Source of the DNA: Cytobacillus dafuensis
GTDB lineage: Bacteria > Bacillota > Bacilli > Bacillales > Cytobacillaceae
Reading direction: 5' to 3'
Assembly (NCBI RefSeq): GCF_007995155.1
Contig: NZ_CP042593.1
Coordinates: 1,406,001 to 1,470,000 of the forward strand
Length of the DNA: 64,000 nt
Numbering within the stretch: the stretch's first letter is position 1; the number at the start of each line of letters is the position of its first letter. Shown here one piece after another: positions 23,208-32,623 of this stretch. Below the pieces are notes generated by a model. It was not told where the DNA came from. It saw only the letters and a list, made by a program, of their open reading frames with translations, and made no database searches. The translations under genes and the position numbers were made by a program.

Positions 23208-24329
23208 ATGAAGCTCTGGAGTAACATTAAAATTCATAATATGCAGCATAGAATACTAATTTTGATTTATAGATACAGAGGCCTAACAAATGAACATCTA
23301 AGAAGAATTCTTTATAGTCATTTGAAATCCGATATTCCAGGCCAAAAGGCGAATATTTCTAAATTTGTATCTATGCTAAAAAAGGCTAAACTAATTGAGT
23401 CTTCTAGTTGTTACCCGTACTCCCGAGAATTAATTCATAATCTGACGAAAAAAGGAGTTGAGTATGTAAAAGAAAATGTAATTATTGATCCCAAGAATTC
23501 TATGGCAGGTTTCAATGACGAGATTTGTGGTGATTTTGATGCGAAGTTGCTAAGCCCATCCACGGGATATATTGAACACACTATGTTGTTTCTTGACTTT
23601 GTTACTAGAAATAAACAATTTCCTGTCAGAAATAATTATTATGCTGTTCAAAACTATACTTTTAATCAACAAATCTCTTCTTCATCTACTATAAAAAAAA
23701 CAGCAAGTATTAAACCCGATGGAGAAATTATGATTGGCGAAAAAGTTTGGTCCTTGGAAGTCGACACTGGACATGAGAGATTTAGCAGCTTGTTAGGTAA
23801 GTTCACCAATTATAAAAAATATCTAGATTATTGTTTTGAGGAAAACCATAAAAGAGCATGGAATGGAATATTTATTGTAACTAAACAATCCGAACTTCCA
23901 TTTGAGAAAGACATTAGGCTTCATACGATTTTAAGAGCAGCATGTGAGGGACTTCAACATTATGTCTATGATTTTCCTGTTTTTATATTTAATCGAAAAA
24001 ACGAATATTCAAAATACACTCTACTCGGACTTCTGAAAGAAAAAACCGATGTTTTAAGAAAAGTAGATATTTCTATTCCATCTAAAGTTAATCCTTTAAT
24101 TGAGAAAAGAAATAGGGAACAGCAAAAGTTAAACAAGGAGAAACATAGGGAAGACGAAATACATAGGTCTATCTTAGAAGGTCTTCAAAAAGAAAATCCT
24201 AGATTGGAACAGAAAAGAAATCAGCAAGTAAGGGAACGAAAATTGATAGAAGAAAGTCAAAAGGAAGAACTAGAGGAAGTCAAAAGAAAAAACAGTCGCT
24301 TTTGGGGGCTAGGAAGATACTTTTTTTAG
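23208..24329 (+). CDS. replication-relaxation family protein
   Basis: 373 residues from ATG 23,208 (GAAAGGAGAG upstream). The N-terminus is a winged helix (ILILIYRYRGLTNEHLRRIL, KFVSMLKKAKLIESSS, RELIHNLTKKGVEYV), then a nuclease-fold-like region (SIKPDGEIMIGEKVWSLEVD). The last 75 residues are a charged coiled coil. This is the pattern of replication-relaxation proteins of Gram-positive plasmids and ICEs. First gene of the module. It could be an accessory DNA-processing protein rather than the initiator. Confidence 0.75.
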   Translation: MKLWSNIKIHNMQHRILILIYRYRGLTNEHLRRILYSHLKSDIPGQKANISKFVSMLKKAKLIESSSCYPYSRELIHNLTKKGVEYVKENVIIDPKNSMAGFNDEICGDFDAKLLSPSTGYIEHTMLFLDFVTRNKQFPVRNNYYAVQNYTFNQQISSSSTIKKTASIKPDGEIMIGEKVWSLEVDTGHERFSSLLGKFTNYKKYLDYCFEENHKRAWNGIFIVTKQSELPFEKDIRLHTILRAACEGLQHYVYDFPVFIFNRKNEYSKYTLLGLLKEKTDVLRKVDISIPSKVNPLIEKRNREQQKLNKEKHREDEIHRSILEGLQKENPRLEQKRNQQVRERKLIEESQKEELEEVKRKNSRFWGLGRYFF

Positions 24330-24413
24330 ATGGGAATGTATGTTCTGTTTTTGCCGAAAAATTAGGAAATAAAAAAAGCCAACCAAAATTTATAGTGTAA
24401 GGGGAGAACGACG

Positions 24414-25259
24414 ATGGCTTATATGGATATGAATGATATGAACTTCTTTAAAGAAATGGTAGGAAAGATTCAGTTATATGATATTAACTTTAATGGTCAA
24501 ACACTTACAAAAGATCAACAAGAAATATATCAAGATAATGCTTTATTAAATTCTTTACCAGGTCTTTTCAAACAATTCTTTGAAGAGGTTCCTCTATTTA
24601 ATGCAAAAATATATGTTCCGTTGGATGTGGATTATGTTGATATAATTCAATGGACAAACTTTGAAGATCTGATTAGTAAATCAAGATTGGCAAAAGGTGA
24701 CAGGAATACAAAGGGTTTTATTTATATAGCAAGAAGTATTCGTGAGCCTCTTGTAGAGTACTATTTTCGAATTAGAGATAAAAAAATTAGTGTTTATGTT
24801 ATGGATCATAATAATGGTACGAAATTCGAAGATTTAAAGCTTAGTCACTTATGTACATCATATAACTTTATTGACCGCATTTCTAAAGAGGCAATGAAAA
24901 GATATCATGCTATTAACGAAATAGTTAGGGAAGAACATAGTTGTTTAAAATTTGATGAGATCGTTTATAGGAAGTATATGGAGCTGAACGATATGATAGA
25001 AGAACACTCAAAAACAATTAAAGAAATTAATGATTTAACATTAAATTTTGTAAATCTCACCGGACAGGAACTGCCTAGCACACTTTCGAGATTCTATGAT
25101 AAAAAAAGACAGAAGAAATTAAAAAAGTTTTGCAGTGAGATTGGAGAAATTAACGAGAATTTGAATAAAATTATTGAGAAATTAAACTCTGAGTCTTGGT
25201 TATTTGAGCATGATTTTGGGTATGAAGAAAATCCGTTCTTAGAAAGGAACAGTTGGTAA
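24414..25259 (+). CDS. hypothetical protein of the plasmid-like module
   Basis: 281 residues, ATG after AAGGGGAG. Soluble. The C-terminal 110 residues are strongly helical (MIEEHSKTIKEINDLTLNF, KKRQKKLKKFCSEIGEIN) and may form a coiled coil. No known domain recognised. Same strand as the flanking replication genes; a terminator follows about 280 bp downstream. Confidence 0.65.
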   Translation: MAYMDMNDMNFFKEMVGKIQLYDINFNGQTLTKDQQEIYQDNALLNSLPGLFKQFFEEVPLFNAKIYVPLDVDYVDIIQWTNFEDLISKSRLAKGDRNTKGFIYIARSIREPLVEYYFRIRDKKISVYVMDHNNGTKFEDLKLSHLCTSYNFIDRISKEAMKRYHAINEIVREEHSCLKFDEIVYRKYMELNDMIEEHSKTIKEINDLTLNFVNLTGQELPSTLSRFYDKKRQKKLKKFCSEIGEINENLNKIIEKLNSESWLFEHDFGYEENPFLERNSW

Positions 25260-25542
25260 GATTGGATTAAATATTCTGGATCGTAACTTCCAACCTGAAA
25301 AAGCAAATTATCAGTGGGTAAACGGATATTACGGAGTTTAAACAATTTTGAGGGAAATAATAAATAGTCTCTACTCTGGCTATATCATTTGTAAATAAGA
25401 TTTTAGAACACCGTAAATTTGCAATTTAATTATGAATGAAAAATTGAATATAGAAACAATAATCAAAACTATTGACAATTAAAAGAAAGTAAATTATTTT
25501 AAATAGTAAATCAATAATTAAATAGTATATCTTATCTGCGAG

Positions 25543-25588
25543 GAAGCACCTCAAGTGGCGAAAGCTATTTGAGGTGCTTCTTTTTTTG
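25543..25588 (+). terminator. intrinsic terminator
   Basis: GAAGCACCTCAA/TTGAGGTGCTTC arms, 13-base loop, seven T. Confidence 0.85.
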
Positions 25589-25703
25589 TTGATTTGTACA
25601 ATTTTATATTTGGAGGTGAGATTATATGAAACACTTTTAAAGCATTGCGAAATGAGGATGCAAGGGTTCATAGGCTCATTCGAGAAAAAACTTCCCATCA
25701 ATC

Positions 25704-25784
25704 ATGGTAGGTAGACACATAAGAATTGCCAGGGATGAACTCGAAAAAGGGAAACCGTTAGAAGGAGGTTGGAAACATGTATAA
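25704..25784 (+). CDS. 26-residue leader peptide overlapping the DUF927 gene
   Basis: ATG at 25,704 encodes MVGRHIRIARDELEKGKPLE and ends GWKHV, its stop overlapping the next start (ATGTATAA). It has no strong ribosome site of its own. It may be a translational-coupling leader or the tail of a decayed small gene (a stretch before it reads RNEDARVHRLIREKTSHQS in another frame). Confidence 0.35.
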   Translation: MVGRHIRIARDELEKGKPLEGGWKHV

Positions 25785-27621
25785 AGATGACATAGTAAAC
25801 TTTCTCCCATCAATTCCAAATGAGGAGATACTTGACAATGTGTCTGTGTTGTTATCAAAAATTGAGCTACTGTCTGAACTTGATCATTTAAAAAAAGAGG
25901 ATTGCCGTACTTTAAAAGAAAATGCTCAAAAAATCGAAAACTACAAAGCAGAAACAGGTTCCATCCAAGAACCTGTTTCAATTAAAGAATTCTCTCAGAA
26001 CTTTATTATACCAAAATTTTATAGTATCAAAGATAATAAATTGATTTACATAGCTTCAAAGCTTGATAAAAGGGAAGAAAATAACCTTGGAAAGCAGGAA
26101 AAAGAGAGAGTAATTTCACGAACAGCTCCTATTCTTGCAAGAGAGTTTATAAATTTAGAAAGAAATGATGTTTATTATGAAATTGTTTGGATAGAACGGA
26201 AAAAAATAAAGCGGGAAGTGGTTGCAGCTTCTAAAATTGCTACCAAGAAGGAACTAATAACATTAGCGGACAAAGGTTTGGCAGTCAACGACTTGAATTG
26301 TAAAAACCTTATTGATTACTTTAATGAATTTTTAATAAATAATGAATTAAAACAGGAAGCGATGGTGGAACATCTAGGACATATAAACGACACTTTAATT
26401 CATCCGCTTGTCTTAGATGATGATATAAATATCATCCCAGCAGATAGTGGAGATAAACAACTCTTAGAAGCATTTAGAATAATAGGCACGGTGGAAGGTT
26501 GGGTATCGGGTGTTTTTGAAATAGTAAAAGATTTTCCTAAGCCTTTATTTTTAATATTGTCATCGTTCGCATCGGTAATGCTTCATGATTTACGAGTACC
26601 GCCATTTATTGTAGATTTATCTGGGAGTACATCAAAAGGAAAGACAACTGCTTTACAAGTAGCAAGAAGTATTTGGGGTACTGATGGGCTTATTAATGAA
26701 TGGAATACAACCATGGTATCTATTGAACGTAAAGCTGAATTCTTAAACAGCTTTCCGCTCTTTCTAGATGATTCTCGAAAAGTAGACCCCCATATTATAC
26801 AGCAGATAATCTATCAGTTCAGTGGAGGGCGCTCCAAAGGGCGTGGAAGCTTAAATGGTTCTCAAGGAGAAAAGAATTGGTGGAATATCCTTATTAGTAC
26901 TGGAGAAGTTTCTTTAACGGAATATGCAAGAAAGGCTGGTGGTGCGGCAGCACGTGTTATCACCTTATTTGATGAACCGTTTAGCAATGTGAATTACAAG
27001 TTCTTTTCTGAGCTTTATGAGGCGATTAATAACGATTTTGGGGCAATAGGCTTGGAGTTTGTAAGGTTATGGAAAAAACATAAAGATTCCTTCATTCCGC
27101 TGTTTGGTAGATTTAAAGAACACTATTTCAACAAGGCTAAGTGTAATGAAGTGTTAATTCGTTTAAGTATGTATTATGCAGCTGTTGTATTTGCTGGCTT
27201 TGTAGTAAAGAAGCTATTTCAATTGGATATAGATTTCAAAAAATTGGATTTTTTATATGATGAAATAGCTGATGAAAATAAGGCAACTGATAAGCCAAAA
27301 CAGTTACTTGAGCAAATATTACTATTACTAGACAGCTCTAGAAATAATGTATATTACGATATTGAACCATTCAGCACTAAGGCTATTTTTAAGTTTGAAA
27401 CCATTTGTCTAACACCTGCCTTTTTACACGATTATCTGGGTTTAGAAGAGAAAATGGTTCGTGCAGAGTGGCTGAAAAAAGGGTACACACAACCATTTGA
27501 AAATAGGGATGGAAAAATGATTGATTACAAGACAGTGAAGCATTGCAATTCTAGTCACCGTGTAATTATAGTAAAAAGAGAGTTCATTGAAGATATGGGA
27601 TTAGACTTTAATAAACAATAA
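25777..27621 (+). CDS. DUF927 domain ATPase (primase/helicase-like)
   Basis: 614 residues behind GAAGGAGG. Residues about 230-440 are the DUF927 core: FIVDLSGSTSKGKTTALQ holds the Walker A GSTSKGKTT, SFPLFLDDSRK the Walker B-like DD, and GAAARVITLFDEPF follows as in the family. N-terminal 200 residues are unassigned; the C-terminal 150 may be a winged helix. DUF927 proteins occur in phage, plasmid and ICE replication loci, often with primase activity, though no primase motif is seen here. Probably the helicase of the module. Confidence 0.85.
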   Translation: MYKDDIVNFLPSIPNEEILDNVSVLLSKIELLSELDHLKKEDCRTLKENAQKIENYKAETGSIQEPVSIKEFSQNFIIPKFYSIKDNKLIYIASKLDKREENNLGKQEKERVISRTAPILAREFINLERNDVYYEIVWIERKKIKREVVAASKIATKKELITLADKGLAVNDLNCKNLIDYFNEFLINNELKQEAMVEHLGHINDTLIHPLVLDDDINIIPADSGDKQLLEAFRIIGTVEGWVSGVFEIVKDFPKPLFLILSSFASVMLHDLRVPPFIVDLSGSTSKGKTTALQVARSIWGTDGLINEWNTTMVSIERKAEFLNSFPLFLDDSRKVDPHIIQQIIYQFSGGRSKGRGSLNGSQGEKNWWNILISTGEVSLTEYARKAGGAAARVITLFDEPFSNVNYKFFSELYEAINNDFGAIGLEFVRLWKKHKDSFIPLFGRFKEHYFNKAKCNEVLIRLSMYYAAVVFAGFVVKKLFQLDIDFKKLDFLYDEIADENKATDKPKQLLEQILLLLDSSRNNVYYDIEPFSTKAIFKFETICLTPAFLHDYLGLEEKMVRAEWLKKGYTQPFENRDGKMIDYKTVKHCNSSHRVIIVKREFIEDMGLDFNKQ

Positions 27622-28544
27622 TGTAAGCTACAAGGAGTTACACGGAAAGTTTCTTACAGATAACGTTTAACACCTGATATAACTGAAATTTCCTGCTTAT
27701 GAATGATAGAGTTACGTGTTACAAGGTTACAATAGAATTATTAAACAAACCATGGGGAATTATGTAAAAGGGTAATACTATTTTTATATTATGTGTAACC
27801 TTGTAACTTCTGTAGCCTTTACCAAATAAACGGATGATCAACTTTTGCACATAAATATATTAATTAAACTATGAAATAAGGATGTTTTGAAAAATCAAGT
27901 ATAGATTTTGGCAAAAGCAGCTGGGAAAAAAACAACAACAATTAGCTAAAAAGTACCGTCTTGTAACAGGAGATTTTCAAAACAGAGGCAGAATAGAACG
28001 TAAAAATGTTGAGGGAACCAATATGGATTGATGATTTATATAAAAGAATCCTAAACACTCTGCCGTTTGAGGAAGGCACTGGAAAGAGGTTCTTGATTAA
28101 TGGAAAAGAGGTATAATTCCTCAATAGTATGAAAATAGAAAAAGGGGTTCGGAATGAGATCATTCGAACCCCTTTTGTCGACAATTTGAAGGAATAGTAG
28201 ATAAATATGGACTAGTAATTGAAGGTTAGACCTATCTATGATTGGTTAGTGTACAGGGCTAATAGTACCGTCTAAAACCCATTTGAAAGCTTACAATAAA
28301 AAGGTGCTAAAAAAGTGAAAAACATTAATTAAAAATAATTTCATTAAATAAGACAGAGGTATATTCTAGCATCTCTTAATATAGTTTCGTCAACAAAAAG
28401 AAGGGTTTAATAAGAAGGAATATTGGAATTAATATTAGAATAAAGCATTTACTTTTTGTTAGGTGCATCGCTCAAAAAACTAATTATGAGTGAAAAAAAG
28501 AACACCTCTTACTGTTGTAGACTTCGGAATGATGGTATCTGTAA
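27622..28544. other. intergenic with gene remnants and a terminator
   Basis: Short open stretches (QKQLGKKQQQLAKKYRLVTG near 27,915; PIWIDDLYKRILNTLPFEEG near 28,020, ending at 28,117) look like decayed coding sequence split by a frameshift. A strong terminator lies at 28,138-28,178 (AAAAGGGGTTCG/CGAACCCCTTTT). Nothing else supported. Confidence 0.5.
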
Positions 28545-28639
28545 TTGAAAATTGTTGAAACTAGTAAAAGAGGTTGTAGATCCACTGAATATGCTAAAAG
28601 TAGAATAAAGTTGTTTTATTGTAATAAATTTACTATTCT

Positions 28640-28725
28640 TATTATAGTAACCACAGCAGGGTGTGGTACTAAGGGGAGTAACCTACACAAGCTTGGTCGG
28701 CAGGGTAGGTTACTTCTTTTAGCTT
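28640..28725 (+). promoter_or_regulatory. structured leader with terminator-like hairpin
   Basis: Two stems: ACCACA/TGTGGT (28,650-28,667) and AGTAACCTAC/GTAGGTTACT with a long loop, followed by TCTTTT. It lies 45 bp before the DnaA-like gene and may attenuate it, as the leader at 22.95 kb may do for the first gene. Confidence 0.4.
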
Positions 28726-28770
28726 ATAATACTATTTTATTATTAGAAAAGTTATGAAAGAGGTAGCCAT

Positions 28771-29253
28771 ATGAATGATATTTTTGATAAAAATAATATT
28801 TTCGAGTTTTGGGAAAAAGCTTTAGATGAAATTAGAAAAAGCATATCTAAGCCGTCTTTTGATACCTGGATTGCTCCTCTAACTGCTCATGTAGAAGATC
28901 AAACTATCATAATTACAACTCAAAATGATATCTCTAAAGATTGGGTAGAAGAGAGATATAAGCCGCTTTTACTTGAAAAAATAAAAGAAGTAGGGGGGAG
29001 GGATTTTGTTATTAAGATTGTGAGTAGCGAGACTTTAGATGAAGAAAAAAATTTGTCTTTCACATCAAGGATTAAAGGGTTGGATCAAAATCAAGCATTA
29101 GGATATTTCCTCCTAGCTTGTAAAGATGCTAATGTTCCAGAAGAAACTATCAAAGAGGTTTATAAAAATATGAAGTGGTATTTCGACATGAAGTCTCGAG
29201 AGGACGCAGAAGAGGAAGGTCATAAATGGTTTCGATCCTTAATTAAAAGTTAG
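28771..29253 (+). CDS. free-standing DnaA N-terminal-domain-like protein
   Basis: 160 residues after GAAAGAGG. Residues about 10-95 match DnaA domain I: FWEKALDEIRKSISKPSFDT, WIAPLTAHVEDQTIII, NDISKDWVEERYKPLLLEKI. No AAA+ or DNA-binding domain follows; instead comes about 60 residues (QALGYFLLACKDANVPEET, MKWYFDMKSREDAEEEG) unlike DnaA. Domain I mediates DnaA self-contact and helicase loading, so this protein could recruit or titrate host replication factors for the element. That role is inference. Confidence 0.75.
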   Translation: MNDIFDKNNIFEFWEKALDEIRKSISKPSFDTWIAPLTAHVEDQTIIITTQNDISKDWVEERYKPLLLEKIKEVGGRDFVIKIVSSETLDEEKNLSFTSRIKGLDQNQALGYFLLACKDANVPEETIKEVYKNMKWYFDMKSREDAEEEGHKWFRSLIKS

Positions 29254-29536
29254 TAAGCTGAACAGGTGTTTATTTTACCCTATAAACGGGATTGTCCATT
29301 ATATTTCTATTGGGAATGCCAGAATGTAATTGCAAGTTGAATATTTCTGGAGTGAAGCAGCCAACATAATTAAATTTGTTGGCTACTCTATTATTAAAAA
29401 TTTATACATTCTATTTTAGATACTTAAATAGCCGTATAAGAGAAGTTAATTAAGCCACTCACTCGTGAAATACCCTATTATTAAATATATTTGGTGCTCG
29501 TATTCTCGTATGAGACCCTTTCTAAAATTTATTTTC
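29254..29536. other. intergenic
   Basis: A+T-rich, no supported gene or strong hairpin. Confidence 0.4.
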
Positions 29537-30535
29537 TCAAGTGCAATAGAAAGAATCACTTAGCTTTCTATGTAATTCCTCGAATCGTGGGTGACTAATA
29601 ACCCCAGAATCAGTACTAATACATGTTGATTTAATTCCCTTTAGGTAATCTATAATATTGTTTTTGAATTTTTCATTCTTAGCTAAGAAAAGTAAGTTTA
29701 AAGCAACTGCTGTTTTACCTGTTCCTGGATTACCCTTAACAACTATAATGTGCTTACCTTCCTGATTTAGCACTTCAAAGATTTTCTCATATGCATTTTA
29801 TTGTTCCCCAATTAAATGAAATGGTTGGCTTTCTTTTTCAAGCATTTCTCCTAAGACTTTAAGTAAATCATCTGAGTATAAAAAGGTTCCATCTGATACA
29901 TTATCAATAATACTTTTATTACTAATATTTAGAAATTTATCTTTGATAAACTCTGCTAAGGTATTTTCCTTATTAAAGATAGGGATGTGTGAGAATGAAC
30001 TGTGAATAATTTTCTCCATCTCGTTATCAGGAAGGTTATGCATATACACACAAGATGAAATCTCAACTTCTTCTTGAGACAGGAAAGAATGGCTATTACG
30101 CAAAAAGTTTTCGTAATTTCCTACCTGTACGCATGGGTGAAGACATCTAGTGATTTTACCTTGCCACTCGTATTCTACTCTCTTAATGCTATTAGTAGTA
30201 TTTACGTTCGACCATTGTTTCAATTCCACCAACAGAACTTTAGAAATGCCTTTAGTAACTCCTGTTAAAATACAGTCTATTCTTTCGAGTTTAGATGGTA
30301 ATTGATACTCCACTAGAATTTGTATGTCATCTAACTCCTTTATAGAGTGAACTAAATCTAATAAGTTAGTAAGAGATTTATCCCATGAATTAACTTCACC
30401 ATCTGAAGGTGGGGTATTTTCACCCCAATGTATTTCATAAATATCTTTTAGATAAACACCCAAACTTTTCTTTTTATCTTTAGCGTCTTTTAATAACTGA
30501 CTGACAGACCCTTTAAAAAGTTCATTCATTATCAT
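29537..30535 (-). pseudogene. nuclease/P-loop (DUF2075-like) gene with in-frame stop and truncation
   Basis: First part (30,535-29,798): residues about 75-110 (KLERIDCILTGVTKGI, KVLLVELKQW) give a PD-(D/E)xK nuclease pattern. A TAA follows HLIGEQ, but the same frame continues with NAYEKIFEVLNQEGKH and the Walker A GNPGTGKTAVALNLLFLA, then ends early at 29,537. Full-length proteins of this type have a C-terminal DUF2075 helicase-like domain, mostly missing here. The start overlaps the MazG stop region. Likely a dead defence gene. Confidence 0.7.
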
Positions 30536-30867
30536 TCACCAAATTCTGTGTATTTTTTATTTGATCCGAAAGCTTTTTCAATAGGATATTTCTTTTCATT
30601 TTTAGCTAGTTTATCTAAAATGATCTCTTCAATATCCAGATTTAGTTCATTAGCTAATAAAATACTATATATTAATGTGTCCGCTAGTTCTTCCTTGATA
30701 GCTTTAATGTTTTTGCTCACTGCTTCCTCACTTGATAACCATTGGAAGTTTTCAAGTAGTTCGCTAGCCTCTAAATTCAATGAAATAGCCAAGTCCTTTG
30801 GATTATGAAATTGCTGCCAATTCCGATCATCTCTAAAGTCGATAATTTTTTTAACAAGGGTTTCCAT
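30532..30867 (-). CDS. MazG-like nucleotide pyrophosphohydrolase
   Basis: 111 residues, ATG behind AAAGAGGT. All-alpha NTP-PPase motifs: WQQFHNPKDLAISLNLEASELLE (ExxE) and KEELADTLIYSILLANEL (ExxD). Hydrolyses (d)NTPs to monophosphates in the known family. It is the first gene of an operon with the nuclease/P-loop gene; the pairing suggests nucleotide-based phage defence, though the partner is broken here. Confidence 0.85.
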   Translation of the reverse strand: METLVKKIIDFRDDRNWQQFHNPKDLAISLNLEASELLENFQWLSSEEAVSKNIKAIKEELADTLIYSILLANELNLDIEEIILDKLAKNEKKYPIEKAFGSNKKYTEFGE

Positions 30868-31103
30868 AACAGTACCTCTTTCCTAACCAATTTTATATTT
30901 ACATACTAACATATTCCTATTTTTGGCTTCCAATTAGCCTTATAAATACAAATATTTTTAGTCATAAAACTTGGATGAATTATAAAGTTGAATTAAAAAG
31001 GCGGAATATTGGAATGAAACAAATAAATAATTCGACAAAATTTCCCAATAATACAACTTGATATGGTAATCTATGAAAGAGAGAACAAAAAAAGGTGATT
31101 AAA

Positions 31104-32375
31104 ATGACAAAAGAACTATTTATACCTAAATCCTTAATTGAAAATGCAAAGAATAATAATCTTGTATTCTTTATTGGTGCTGGATTTTCGAGAGATTTTG
31201 GCTTCCCTGATTGGAATGGATTAGTGAAAATAATGTTAGAGAAGATGATTGATGAGAACCCAAAATATAAACCATTTTTAGCTCTACTCGAGAGTGGCAC
31301 TATGGGAGTATTGGATATATTAGAACATATAAAAAGTGAGAAAAGAATAATTAGGGATACTATTTATAAGGAATTTAAGTACGATATTAGTAAAGAAGAG
31401 TTATTGGAAAAGCATAGAAAGTTATTTAGTATCTCAAAGAAAATTATTACTACTAACTATGATCAATTATTAGAAAAAGCTGCAAAAGAACAAATAGATA
31501 AAGTAGTATATACAAATGCTCATTTGATGGGACAAATTCATAATTTTGGCGAATTTATTCTGAAAATCCATGGAGACCATGAGTTTGCTAATGATTGTGT
31601 CTTATTAAGGGAGGACTATGAGAAGTTATATGATAAAGATAATGCTGCTCTAGCCCAAATGAAAAGTATAATTGCTAGTAAGTCAATTCTTTTCATTGGA
31701 TTTAGTTTAACAGATCCTTATGTAAGTCACTTATTTGAGTATGTTAATAAAATTTACGGTGGATATCATGAAAAAAGTTTTATTTTATCTGTTAATAATG
31801 ATGATTTCACAAAATATAATGTTACAAATATACAATTAGAAAACCATGATCAAATTGTTACTTTTCTTGAACAACTTAGTGAAAAGTTAGGGGAGGAAAA
31901 GCCTATAGTTAAAAATGAAGATGAAGATTTAGATGAAGATGAGTTTAAAAGCTTTCTATTAGACTTTAACAAAAATAAAAAAAAAGCACCTGATGTTCTA
32001 GATTTAAATGAAGAAGAAATAGAAAAAAAGTATGAAAAAATGGTTTGTAGCGAGAGTTTTAGGAAGGAAATTGAAACTTATTCTTCGTATTTTCCTTCAA
32101 TTGATGAGATTATGATGTCACCAAGCTATATTGATTTTGATAAAAAGACTATTATAACAAGTACTGTAAGGTCTAGTTATAATAGGGTTCATAATCGTTT
32201 TGATAGTGGTGAAAGTATATTTGAGGCAACTGTCGATGAAATTTATAATGAATATTCAAGCGAACTTTCATATAAAAAGGCTAAGCTACGATTTTACGTC
32301 AAGATTTTAGTTTCATGGACAATTATTGGTTGTGATATTTTTAATGAAGATAAGCGGAAAAAGGTGTCTTTATGA
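31104..32375 (+). CDS. SIR2-like NADase domain defence protein
   Basis: 423 residues; ATG 31,104 lies after AAAAAGGTG. Residues about 10-260 form a SIR2 fold: VFFIGAGFSRDFGFPDW (NAD loop), KKIITTNYDQLLEKA, ILKIHGDHE (catalytic His) and SILFIGFSLTDPYVSHLF. The C-terminal 150 residues are acidic and unassigned. SIR2 proteins in defence systems deplete NAD on infection. The stop overlaps the next start (ATGA), and three genes form a tight operon ending with a DUF2326 ATPase, as in ABC three-component (ABC-3C) systems. Confidence 0.85.
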   Translation: MTKELFIPKSLIENAKNNNLVFFIGAGFSRDFGFPDWNGLVKIMLEKMIDENPKYKPFLALLESGTMGVLDILEHIKSEKRIIRDTIYKEFKYDISKEELLEKHRKLFSISKKIITTNYDQLLEKAAKEQIDKVVYTNAHLMGQIHNFGEFILKIHGDHEFANDCVLLREDYEKLYDKDNAALAQMKSIIASKSILFIGFSLTDPYVSHLFEYVNKIYGGYHEKSFILSVNNDDFTKYNVTNIQLENHDQIVTFLEQLSEKLGEEKPIVKNEDEDLDEDEFKSFLLDFNKNKKKAPDVLDLNEEEIEKKYEKMVCSESFRKEIETYSSYFPSIDEIMMSPSYIDFDKKTIITSTVRSSYNRVHNRFDSGESIFEATVDEIYNEYSSELSYKKAKLRFYVKILVSWTIIGCDIFNEDKRKKVSL

Positions 32376-32623
32376 ATTTTTTTACAATGCATAAATATCA
32401 AAGTATTGAAGAGAATTTACTATACGACGCTAAGGTATTGTATTCTCTTTTGGATGATAATAAACCGAAACATTTAGATGAACTTTTTTCTGAATTTGCC
32501 CAAAAACAAAGTATTGTATTAAATGTAAATATAGAAAGAGTTTTATTCTTATCATTGTCATTCTTGTATTCAATGGGTTTAATAACGTCAGATAGCAATA
32601 TGATAAAGAGGGTAAAGAAATGA
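32372..32623 (+). CDS. ABC-3C-type middle component, winged-helix-like
   Basis: 83 residues, overlapping both neighbours by ATGA. Helical, with a winged-helix-like pattern (KVLYSLLDDNKPKHLDELF, RVLFLSLSFLYSMGLITSD). Its position between a SIR2 effector and a DUF2326 ATPase is that of the small middle component of ABC-3C systems, which is thought to link sensor and effector. Assignment is mostly by context. Confidence 0.65.
   Translation: MNFFTMHKYQSIEENLLYDAKVLYSLLDDNKPKHLDELFSEFAQKQSIVLNVNIERVLFLSLSFLYSMGLITSDSNMIKRVKK

Noticed and set aside
28650..28680. T-box riboswitch (GGTGTGGTACTAAGG resembles a T-box core)
   Set aside because: The conserved T-box sequence and specifier-stem layout are not present, and the downstream gene is not amino-acid related.
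28545..28757. 70-codon frame before the DnaA-like gene
   Set aside because: It coincides with the structured leader stems and has no start signal.
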